64,000 nucleotides of DNA from Rhizobiales bacterium PAR1 (lineage in GTDB: Bacteria; Pseudomonadota; Alphaproteobacteria; Rhizobiales; Beijerinckiaceae). Under the pieces are notes generated by a model. The model had not been told where the DNA came from and ran no database searches. It saw nothing but the letters and a program-made list of their open reading frames with translations. This document shows, one piece after another, positions 24,433 to 31,431 of this stretch. The first letter of the stretch is position 1. Each line of letters begins with the position of its first letter. Position numbers and translations under genes: made by a program. The stretch spans positions 124,001 to 188,000 of the forward strand of contig NKIW01000005.1 in assembly GCA_002256205.1 (NCBI GenBank), read 5' to 3'.

Positions 24433-25341
24433 ATGGGCAGGGTCCTGGTTCTCGGCAGCATCAACCGCGATCTCGTGATTGGGGTCGCGGCGCATCCGCG
24501 CCCCGGTGAGACTGTCTCGGGCACCAATGTTCAGGAATTTCCGGGTGGCAAGGGGGCCAATCAGGCCGTTGCCGCGCGCCGCGCCGGGGCGGATAGTCTG
24601 CTCGTCGGTGCGACGGGCGCAGATGGCTTCGGCACTGCGATGCGCGCCTTCCTTTCGGGCGAAGGCATCGATTTGACGTCCGTCATAACCCTGCCTGAAG
24701 TCCCGACTGGCATTGCCGTGATCCTCGTCGATCGGAACGCCGAAAACACTGTAACCGTCGCACCCGGCGCCAATGCTGCGCTCAAGCCTGCTGATCTCGC
24801 GGGCGTTAACTTTCAGCCCGGTGATCATGTCGTCTCGCAGTTCGAGGTGCCGGAAGCCTTTATCGCGGCTGGATTTGAGGCAGCGCGCGCCGCGGGTGGC
24901 GTGACGATTTTCAACCCAGCGCCGATGAAAGCGCTCTCGCCTGCTCTGCTGGGGCTCTGCGATATCGTCATCCTCAATGAAACCGAACTTGAGGTGGCGA
25001 CCGGTAAGGTAGACCTGACCACGCCGGAAGCCATCGAGGCCGCCGCGCGAAGTCTCGCTACAGGCACTCCGACGACAAAGTTCCGCACCATTATCGTGAC
25101 GCTGGGCGCCAAGGGCTGCATCGCGGTCCACGCTGACGGCCTGACCTCCGCCACTGGCGAACCCGTCCGCGCGGTCGATACAACGGGCGCGGGCGATTGC
25201 TTCGTCGGCGTATTGGCAGCGGGGCTTGCAGAAGGCCTCCCGCTCGAAACGGCCCTTCGGCGTGCCAACCGCGCGGCGGCGATCAGCGTCACGCGGCAAG
25301 GGGCCGCAAGTTCTATGCCGCTTCGGGCTGAGTTCGAATAG
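24433..25341 (+). CDS. rbsK: Ribokinase (PfkB family)
   Basis: ATP-dependent sugar kinase making ribose 5-phosphate, 302 residues. PfkB signatures are EFPGGKGANQAVAARRAGAD near residue 40 and the anion-hole motif DTTGAGDCFVGVLAAGLAEG near residue 250, whose GAGD Asp is the catalytic base. The N-terminus VLGSINRDLVIGV is typical of ribokinase rather than fructokinase. The substrate is most likely ribose, but related pentoses or nucleosides are possible, because no rbsABC transporter or rbsD is nearby. It is followed ten bases later by an AEC permease, with which it is probably co-transcribed. Confidence 0.87.
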   Translation: MGRVLVLGSINRDLVIGVAAHPRPGETVSGTNVQEFPGGKGANQAVAARRAGADSLLVGATGADGFGTAMRAFLSGEGIDLTSVITLPEVPTGIAVILVDRNAENTVTVAPGANAALKPADLAGVNFQPGDHVVSQFEVPEAFIAAGFEAARAAGGVTIFNPAPMKALSPALLGLCDIVILNETELEVATGKVDLTTPEAIEAAARSLATGTPTTKFRTIIVTLGAKGCIAVHADGLTSATGEPVRAVDTTGAGDCFVGVLAAGLAEGLPLETALRRANRAAAISVTRQGAASSMPLRAEFE

Positions 25342-25351
25342 GAAGCACCTC

Positions 25352-26281
25352 ATGGCCGATATTCTCGCGATCACGGTGCCGATTTTCCTGATTGTCGGCC
25401 TCGGCTACGGCGCTGTGCATTTCGGCATCCTTGCTCGCGGCGATGTGCGTGTTTTCGGTCTTTTCGTGCTGAATTTTTCGATGCCGGCGCTGATCATCCG
25501 GGCGGTGTCGCAGAAGTCGCTCACCGAGTTGATCGATCCGCGCTATATCGTCGGCTACACGCTGGCCTCGCTAGCCGTCTTCGCGGTGGTCTATGCGATT
25601 GGCCGGATTCAGGCGCCGGAGAGACCCACGCGCGCGGCATTTCAGGCCCTCGGCGCCTCGGTGTCCAACTCGGGCTTTATCGGCTATCCCGTCGCGACGA
25701 TGGCGCTGGGGCCTGTCGGCGCGATTGCCTTTGCGCATTGTCTGCTGCTTGAAAACCTTGTGATGCTCCCGCTCGGCCTTGCGATGGCAGAGGCAGCACA
25801 ACAGGCCGGAAAGCCTGTCGGTACGGTGCTCGGCGAAGTGTTTCGCCGCCTCCTCCGCAATCCGCTGATCTTTGCGTTGCTCATCGGCGCGGCGCTGTCG
25901 CTTCTGAGCTTGCGTCTGCCCGTGCCGCTGGCGCGAACGATCGACCTTCTTGCCAATGCCTCGGCGCCGGTCTCGCTCTTCGTGATTGGCGCGACGCTGT
26001 TCGGTGTCGAAGTGCGCGGCATGTTCCGCGCGGTTTCGCTGGTGGCATTGGGTAAGCTGTTGCTGCACCCGCTTGCGGTTCTCGCCGCGATCTGGCTCTA
26101 TCCGCCGCGCGATCCGGAACTCGTCAAGGCGATGGTGATCTTTTCGAGCGTCTCGATGATCACGATCTACCCGATCCTCGGCCAGAAATATGGTGAGGCG
26201 GAGTTCTGCGCCGCGGCACTTCTGGTGACCACGGCGTTCTCCTTCCTCACGATTTCGGTGATGCTCTATTTCGTGATCTGA
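25352..26281 (+). CDS. AEC-family permease (auxin efflux carrier type)
   Basis: Integral membrane transporter of 309 residues with about ten helices in two inverted halves. It opens MADILAITVPIFLIVGLGYG and has the AEC-typical FSMPALIIRAVSQKSL and GFIGYPVATMALGPVGA. The second half contains LRNPLIFALLIGAALSLL and APVSLFVIGATLFG. ATG 25352 is preceded by AGGAAG. Bacterial members move malonate, malate or other organic anions (MdcF, MleP) or are uncharacterised. It follows rbsK by ten bases and is convergent with a GST. Its substrate may relate to the sugar/sugar-acid genes on either side, which is inference. Confidence 0.88.
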   Translation: MADILAITVPIFLIVGLGYGAVHFGILARGDVRVFGLFVLNFSMPALIIRAVSQKSLTELIDPRYIVGYTLASLAVFAVVYAIGRIQAPERPTRAAFQALGASVSNSGFIGYPVATMALGPVGAIAFAHCLLLENLVMLPLGLAMAEAAQQAGKPVGTVLGEVFRRLLRNPLIFALLIGAALSLLSLRLPVPLARTIDLLANASAPVSLFVIGATLFGVEVRGMFRAVSLVALGKLLLHPLAVLAAIWLYPPRDPELVKAMVIFSSVSMITIYPILGQKYGEAEFCAAALLVTTAFSFLTISVMLYFVI

Positions 26282-26284
26282 TCC

Positions 26285-26938
26285 CTATTCCGGCTCGGCG
26301 TTCCGCTTCGCCATCATGTCCTGATACGCCGGGCGCGATTGGCAGGCCTTCAGCCAGGCGCTGACCTTCGGCGCCGCTTCCCAAAGCTCCTTCGCTGGCA
26401 GCGCGTAACGGATGACTTCCGCAACATTGATGTCGCACACCGTGAAGCGGTCGCCCATGATGTGGCTGGACTTGGCGAGGTTGGCTTCGAGCACGGCAAA
26501 GGGGGCGCGCAGCGCTTCAATCGCCGCCGCCGCAGCTTTTGCATCGCGTTCTTCCGGCGGTTTGGCGACCATGTTGTAGAGAATCGCGATGGTGTGCGGT
26601 TCAAGCTCTGTGGCCGCCCAGAGCGCCCACATGGCCGCAAGCCCATCCTCCTGCACATTGGCTGGTGCCAATGGACCGCCGTGCTTCTTCGCGAGGTACA
26701 GGTTGATCGCCAGCGATTCGTGCAACACAAACCCGTCATCATCAATCGAGGGGATGTGCCCGTTCGGATTCACGGCGAGGAACTCGGGCGATTTAGTGTG
26801 GATGGTGCCGGCGGGGATCGGGCCCTTGATCCGGTAGAGCTGCATTACCGGCACGTGCTTGAATGGAATGCCAAGCTCCATCGCCAGCCAGATGTTGCGC
26901 GTCGCGCGCGAGCGGTAAACGCCGTAGATTGTCAGCAT
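26285..26938 (-). CDS. Glutathione S-transferase family protein
   Basis: Protein of 217 residues with the thioredoxin-like N-terminal domain (MLTIYGVYRSRATRNIWLAMELGIPF). The glutathione gamma-glutamyl site is seen in NPNGHIPSIDDDGFVLHESL (ES pair), and an all-helical C-terminal domain ends GDRFTVCDINVAEVIRYA. The first-helix SRATRN replaces the usual active Ser/Cys context of beta-class GSTs, so it may be an Arg- or Ser-type subgroup. It is flanked convergently by the AEC permease (three bases between stops) and divergently by the SDR operon. Physiological substrate unknown. Confidence 0.9.
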   Translation of the reverse strand: MLTIYGVYRSRATRNIWLAMELGIPFKHVPVMQLYRIKGPIPAGTIHTKSPEFLAVNPNGHIPSIDDDGFVLHESLAINLYLAKKHGGPLAPANVQEDGLAAMWALWAATELEPHTIAILYNMVAKPPEERDAKAAAAAIEALRAPFAVLEANLAKSSHIMGDRFTVCDINVAEVIRYALPAKELWEAAPKVSAWLKACQSRPAYQDMMAKRNAEPE

Positions 26939-27116
26939 GATATCCTCGAAAACAGGGACTTTGAGGAATTGAGAATGGCAGGGATCGCGCGGAAGGCAAT
27001 CCGCCTCAGGACCTTGCGTATACAAAATGCAGGAGAAGCCAAACGCGTGCTTTTCTTTTTGGCTGCAACGCGCGAGAAATCTCGCCACGGAAATTTCCAG
27101 ACACAGAGGGTTCGGG

Positions 27117-27902
27117 ATGGATCTCGGAATCAAGGGTAAGGTCGCGCTCGTCACCGCTTCGAGCGGCGGGCTCGGGGCGGCCATCGCGCAGGCGCTGAGC
27201 GCGGAGGGTGTCGCGGTGGCGATCACCGGCACCAACGCTGAAAAGCTTGCGAAAACGGAAGCAGCCATTCGCGCCGGCGGTGGCAAGGTCATCAGCCTCG
27301 TCTGGGATCTCGGCAATCTTGATCTCATCGAGCAGTCGATCGCGAAGATCGAGGCCGAGCTGGGCCCCATTGGTATTCTTGTCAACAACACCGGCGGCCC
27401 GCCGCCATCGCCCGCGGGGGGGCAGGCGCAGGATGTCTGGCGCAAGCACTTCGATTCGATGATCCTCTCGGTCATCGCGATCACGGATCGCATCCTGCCG
27501 GGCATGAAGGCCCGCAAATGGGGCCGCGTGATCACGTCGACCTCCATGGGCGTGATCGCGCCGATCCCGAACCTCGGCATGTCGAACACCTTGCGCGCGA
27601 GCCTCGTCGGCTGGTCGAAAACGCTGTCGCGCGAAGTCGCGAAGGACGGCATCACCGTCAACGTGATGGCGCCGGGGCGCATCGATACCGACCGCGTCAA
27701 AGCCATCGACGCTGGCGCCGCCAAGCGCGATGGCAAGACGGTCGAGGAAGTCGCCGCCGCTTCCGCCGCCACCATTCCGATGGGCCGCTATGGCACGCCG
27801 CAGGAATTCGCCGATGTCGCGGCATTTCTGGCGAGCCAGCGCGCCTCCTACGTCACCGGCTCGACCATCCGCGTCGACGGCGGCGTGATTCCTAACGTTT
27901 GA
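27117..27902 (+). CDS. Atypical short-chain dehydrogenase/reductase lacking Tyr-x-x-x-Lys
   Basis: NAD(P)-binding SDR-fold protein of 261 residues. The cofactor motif is TASSGGLGAAIAQALS and the NNAG motif appears as NNTGG. The C-terminus AAFLASQRASYVTGSTIRVDGG is normal. In place of the catalytic YxxxK there is PNLGMSNTLRASLVGW, with Leu/Met at the Tyr position and Arg at the Lys position; the catalytic Ser region (ITSTSMG) is present. A subgroup of FabG-like SDRs shows this SNxxR form, so it may be a lineage trait. It starts an operon: RraA-like 18 bases later and DapA-like overlapping. AGAGGG precedes ATG 27117. Confidence 0.88.
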   Translation: MDLGIKGKVALVTASSGGLGAAIAQALSAEGVAVAITGTNAEKLAKTEAAIRAGGGKVISLVWDLGNLDLIEQSIAKIEAELGPIGILVNNTGGPPPSPAGGQAQDVWRKHFDSMILSVIAITDRILPGMKARKWGRVITSTSMGVIAPIPNLGMSNTLRASLVGWSKTLSREVAKDGITVNVMAPGRIDTDRVKAIDAGAAKRDGKTVEEVAAASAATIPMGRYGTPQEFADVAAFLASQRASYVTGSTIRVDGGVIPNV

Positions 27903-27920
27903 TTTTTGCGAGACCCTGAC

Positions 27921-28649
27921 ATGCCCATCGAATACAAGACACCTGACGTCACCCCGCTTGGCGCTGAAACCCTCGCGGCGCTCAAAGGCGTCACCACCGC
28001 GACATTGACGACAATTCTCCTCAAAAAAGGCCTCCGCAACGTCTGGATCCGCGGTGCAAAGCCGATCCGCACCGGCCAGCCGCGGCTTGTCGGGCGTGCC
28101 TTCACGCTGCGCTTCGTCCCCGCCCGCGAAGATCTCGCGACGCCGGAAAGCTGGTCCTCGCCGATTTCCACGCGCGGTGCGATTGAAGCCATGCCGGATG
28201 GCGTGATCGCCGTGGTGGACGCCATTGGCGTGCAGGACGCGGGGATTTTCGGTGACATCCTCTGCGCCCGCATGGCCAAGCGCGGGATTACCGCTCTGGT
28301 CTCGGATGGCGTGGTGCGCGATGCCGCAGGCGTGCTCGGCACGGGTCTGCCGGTCTGGTGCTCGGGTGTCGCGGCTCCGGCGTCGGTTGCCGGGCTCACG
28401 TTCGTCGATTGGCAGCTTCCGGTCGGCTGCGGCGGCGTCGCAATTTTCCCGAATGATGTCATCGTCGCCGATGATGATGGTGCCGTCGTCATCCCGCAAG
28501 CACTGCTCGATGCGGTTGTCGGTGCGGCGGTCGAGCAGGAGGCGATGGAAGCCTGGATCATGACCGAGGTCGAGCGCGGCGTGCCGCTGCCGGGCCTTTA
28601 TCCGATGAACGCCGAAACCAAGGCGCGCTATGAGGCATCCAGGAAATGA
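27921..28649 (+). CDS. RraA/HMG-aldolase-like family protein
   Basis: Protein of 242 residues in the RraA superfamily, which includes regulators of RNase E, 4-hydroxy-4-methyl-2-oxoglutarate aldolases and oxaloacetate decarboxylases. The metal/pyruvate-site features look intact: IFGDILCARMAKRG and VSDGVVRDAAGV (Asp, Arg-Asp). CGGVAIFPNDVIVADDDGAVV is the usual C-terminal strand. A catalytic rather than RNase-regulating role is favoured by the catabolic neighbours. The ATG at 27921 is chosen over an upstream TTG at 27906. Its stop overlaps the start of the DapA-like gene (ATGA), so the two are translationally coupled. Confidence 0.88.
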   Translation: MPIEYKTPDVTPLGAETLAALKGVTTATLTTILLKKGLRNVWIRGAKPIRTGQPRLVGRAFTLRFVPAREDLATPESWSSPISTRGAIEAMPDGVIAVVDAIGVQDAGIFGDILCARMAKRGITALVSDGVVRDAAGVLGTGLPVWCSGVAAPASVAGLTFVDWQLPVGCGGVAIFPNDVIVADDDGAVVIPQALLDAVVGAAVEQEAMEAWIMTEVERGVPLPGLYPMNAETKARYEASRK

Positions 28650-29575
28650 GCGAAATCGCCAAATACACCGGTGTGTTCCCGATCGCGCCGACGCCGTTCA
28701 ACCCGGATGGCTCGATCGACTGGGCGAGCGCTGACCGGCTCTTTGCTTATTACAACGAGATCGGTTCTGACGGTGCGACTGTGCTCGGCATCATGGGCGA
28801 GGCACCCAAACTGGAGCCGGCGGAATCGCTCGAAATCCTCAAGCGCGCCGTCAAGGCACTGAAGGGTAAGCCGATCATCGTTGGCGTTTCTGCACCCGGC
28901 TTTGCTGCCATGCGCTCCCTTGCGCGCGAAGCCATGGAGGCTGGCGCGGCTTCGGTGATGATCGCGCCGCCGAGCACTCTGCGCACGGATGACCAGATCG
29001 TCACCTATTACGCGCAGGCCGTTGAGGCCATCGGCACCGATGTGCCCTTCGTCATTCAGGATTATCCTCTGATCACCTCGGTGGTGATGTCTCCGGGTGT
29101 CATCAAGCGCATCGTGATGGATAATCCCTCCTGCGTGATGCTCAAGGCTGAGGATTGGCCGGGGCTTGAAAAGCTCTCGACGCTGCGCAAGTGGCAGGCC
29201 GAGGGTTCGCTCCGCCCGATTGCTATCATGACCGCCAATGGCGGACTGTTCCTCGATTTCGAGATGGACCGCGGTGCAGATGGTTCGAACACCGGATACG
29301 CCTTCCCGGAAATGCTGATCGACGTCGTGCGCTTCGCCAAGGCGGGCAACCGCGATGGCGCGCACGATCTCTTCGACGCGCATCTGCCGCTTCTTCGCTA
29401 TGAACAGCAACTCGGAATTGGCCTCGCCGTGCGCAAATACGTGCTGAAGCGGAGGGGCATTCTTGCCTCGGATGCCCAGCGCAAACCAGGCGGTGCACTT
29501 TCAGCATTGGCCAAGGCGGAGGTGGATTATCTCCTTACGAGACTGGCCCGCACCGACAGGCGCGCGGCGCTGTAA
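28646..29575 (+). CDS. Dihydrodipicolinate synthase/N-acetylneuraminate lyase family protein
   Basis: Class I (Schiff base) aldolase-type enzyme of 309 residues. GVFPIAPTPFNPDGSIDW opens the barrel; the GTTGE-type loop is GIMGEAPKL. VIQDYPLITS has the catalytic Tyr, and SCVMLKAEDWPGL the Schiff-base Lys. It is probably not the biosynthetic DapA: the family also holds keto-acid lyases and dehydratases for sugar acids, and the SDR and RraA-like genes before it point that way. It overlaps the RraA-like gene by four bases and ends at a strong terminator. The exact substrate is unknown. Confidence 0.9.
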   Translation: MSEIAKYTGVFPIAPTPFNPDGSIDWASADRLFAYYNEIGSDGATVLGIMGEAPKLEPAESLEILKRAVKALKGKPIIVGVSAPGFAAMRSLAREAMEAGAASVMIAPPSTLRTDDQIVTYYAQAVEAIGTDVPFVIQDYPLITSVVMSPGVIKRIVMDNPSCVMLKAEDWPGLEKLSTLRKWQAEGSLRPIAIMTANGGLFLDFEMDRGADGSNTGYAFPEMLIDVVRFAKAGNRDGAHDLFDAHLPLLRYEQQLGIGLAVRKYVLKRRGILASDAQRKPGGALSALAKAEVDYLLTRLARTDRRAAL

Positions 29576-29578
29576 ATC

Positions 29579-29612
29579 AGAAAGGCCCGCGCGAGCGGGC
29601 CTTTCTCTTTTT
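29579..29612. terminator. Bidirectional terminator between DapA-like gene and hpd
   Basis: AGAAAGGCCCGC (29579-29590) and GCGGGCCTTTCT (29595-29606) form a perfect 12-bp stem with a four-base GCGA loop, followed by CTTTTT. It separates two convergent genes and should stop transcription from both sides. Confidence 0.92.
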
Positions 29613-30724
29613 CAGGCTGCTGCAGCCTTGAATACACCGCGCCGGATCTGGTCTTCCTCGATGGATTCGAACAGCGCGCGGAAGTTCCCCTCGCCGAAAC
29701 CGTCATCGCCCTTGCGCTGGATGAACTCGAAGAAGATCGGTCCGATGACCGTTTTCGAGAAGACCTGCAACAGGATGCGGGTCTCACCGCCGCCCACAAC
29801 GCCCTCGCCATCGATCAGGATGCCATGCTTCATCATGGCTTGGAGCGGTTCTTCGTGGCCGGGAACGCGGGTATGGCTCTGCTCGTAGTAGGTCGCAGGC
29901 GGTGCCGGCATGAAGCGGATGCCGTTGTCTGCGAGCTTGTCGGTTGCGGCATAGATGTCCTCGGTCGCCACAGCGATATGCTGAATGCCCTCGCCCTTGT
30001 ATTTCCTGAGGTATTCCTCGATCTGGCTGTGATCATCCGCGCTCTCGTTGATCGGAATGCGGATGCGCCCGCAGGGGCTCGTCAGCGCGCGGGAGAAGAG
30101 GCCCGAGACCTTGCCGGCGATATCGAAGAACCGGATCTGCCGGAAATTGAACAGCTCAATGTAGAAGTTCGACCACTTATCCATGTTCCCCCGGAACACG
30201 TTATTGGTCAGATGGTCGAGATAATAGAAACCGATGCCTTCCGGCTTCGGGTCCACCGGGCCAAGCCAGGTGAAATCCGGGTTTGAATACACCGAGCCCT
30301 TCGCACCGTACTGATCAACGAAATAGAGGAGGGAGCCGCCGATGCCCTTGATCGCCGGCACATCCAACACCTTGTCATCGCCTGTGTAAGGCTCCGCGCC
30401 ATTCGCGACGGCATGGGCGAAGGCCTTTTCCGCATCGACCACGCGCCACCCCATCGAGGGCGCGCAGGGGCCATGTTCGGCGACGAATTTCGCGGCGAAG
30501 GAGGTCGGCTCTGCGTTGAGGATGTAGTTCACATCGCCCTGACGATAGAGCGTGATCGCCTTCTTCTTGTGCCGCGCAACCGGCTTGAAGCCCATCTGCT
30601 GGAACAGGATTGCGAGCTTTTCGGGGTTGGGATGTGCGAATTCGACGAACTCGAATCCATCCGTCCCGGCCGGATTGTCGGCGCTGATGACGGCTGGCGG
30701 CGCATCGTGTGGAAAGGGGCCCAT
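29612..30724 (-). CDS. hpd: 4-Hydroxyphenylpyruvate dioxygenase
   Basis: Fe(II) dioxygenase of tyrosine breakdown, giving homogentisate, 370 residues. Two vicinal-oxygen-chelate domains are present: GFEFVEFAHPNPEKLAILF in the first, and in the second YYLDHLTNNVFRGNM and GIQHIAVATEDI (iron His). LLQVFSKTVIGPIFFEFIQR carries the third iron ligand (Glu). The start at 30724 is set by GGGAGAACGCC upstream; an in-frame ATG at 30862 would run into the divergent gene. The next gene, in the opposite direction, encodes an Lrp-type regulator, a common arrangement for hpd. Homogentisate dioxygenase is not in the window. Confidence 0.97.
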   Translation of the reverse strand: MGPFPHDAPPAVISADNPAGTDGFEFVEFAHPNPEKLAILFQQMGFKPVARHKKKAITLYRQGDVNYILNAEPTSFAAKFVAEHGPCAPSMGWRVVDAEKAFAHAVANGAEPYTGDDKVLDVPAIKGIGGSLLYFVDQYGAKGSVYSNPDFTWLGPVDPKPEGIGFYYLDHLTNNVFRGNMDKWSNFYIELFNFRQIRFFDIAGKVSGLFSRALTSPCGRIRIPINESADDHSQIEEYLRKYKGEGIQHIAVATEDIYAATDKLADNGIRFMPAPPATYYEQSHTRVPGHEEPLQAMMKHGILIDGEGVVGGGETRILLQVFSKTVIGPIFFEFIQRKGDDGFGEGNFRALFESIEEDQIRRGVFKAAAA

Positions 30725-30860
30725 GGCGTTCTCCCGAAACGGTTTCTTATCGGAAGAAGGTAACGCAAAAACCATGCACGAGGCGCGCATAGTGAGGCCA
30801 AGATGGTCCTTGGAATGACAATATCTTGCGCTAAATATAAATATTTCGCATATTTTGTGC
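30725..30860. promoter_or_regulatory. hpd / Lrp-type regulator divergent promoter region
   Basis: The 136 bases turn AT-rich towards the regulator start. TTGCGCTAAATATAAATATTTCGCAT contains an imperfect dyad (TGCG outer, AAATAT/ATATTT inner) around 30826-30851. Lrp/AsnC proteins bind AT-rich imperfect dyads, so this is a plausible site shared by both genes. No exact consensus can be claimed. Confidence 0.4.
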
Positions 30861-31334
30861 ATGGATATGTTCGATACCCGTATTCTCGATGCGCTTCAGC
30901 GCGATGGCCGCCTCACCAACAACGAACTGGCGGAGAAGGTGGGGCTTTCCGCTTCGCAATGTTCGCGCCGCCGCAGTCAGCTCGAAGCCGATGGCATCAT
31001 CCGCGCCTATCATGCTGCGCTCGATCCTGAGGCGGTTGGCCTCAAGGTGCATGCCTTCGTGCAGATCACGCTGGCGACACACTCGCCGGATAATTCCCGC
31101 CGCTTTCAGGCGCTGATCGAGAGCGAAGCGGCCGTGCAGGAGGCATTTGCGGTGACGGGGGAGGCGGATTATCTCGTCAAAGTCATCGTTGAGGATTTGC
31201 CCGCGCTCGCCAGACTCCTCAACGAGGTCTTTCTGCCGAATGAGAGTGTTGCGCATGTGCGTTCCTCCGTGGCGCTCACCTGCCTCAAGGACAGCCGGGT
31301 TCTCCCGCTCGATATCCGGTCAAAATCCCGTTAG
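30861..31334 (+). CDS. Lrp/AsnC-family transcriptional regulator
   Basis: Regulator of 157 residues with an N-terminal helix-turn-helix (FDTRILDALQRDGRLTNNELAEKVGLSASQ read across residues 3-32; CSRRRSQLEADGII is the recognition helix). A RAM effector domain follows (HAFVQITLATHS, GEADYLVKVIVEDL). ATG 30861 gives MDMFDTRIL; a TTG at 30855 is possible. It diverges from hpd, so it probably activates tyrosine catabolism with an aromatic amino acid as effector; that role is inferred from position and from known alphaproteobacterial examples. The spacing to the downstream ABC transporter is 97 bases. Confidence 0.93.
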   Translation: MDMFDTRILDALQRDGRLTNNELAEKVGLSASQCSRRRSQLEADGIIRAYHAALDPEAVGLKVHAFVQITLATHSPDNSRRFQALIESEAAVQEAFAVTGEADYLVKVIVEDLPALARLLNEVFLPNESVAHVRSSVALTCLKDSRVLPLDIRSKSR

Positions 31335-31431
31335 ATCAGAAGCGGATGCTTCCCTTCGTCCCGTTTGCGGTTAGATAGGTGCTGATTCTGCGCATTCTTG
31401 CGTTGCCGCTTCGAAAGAGGAATTCCCGCCC

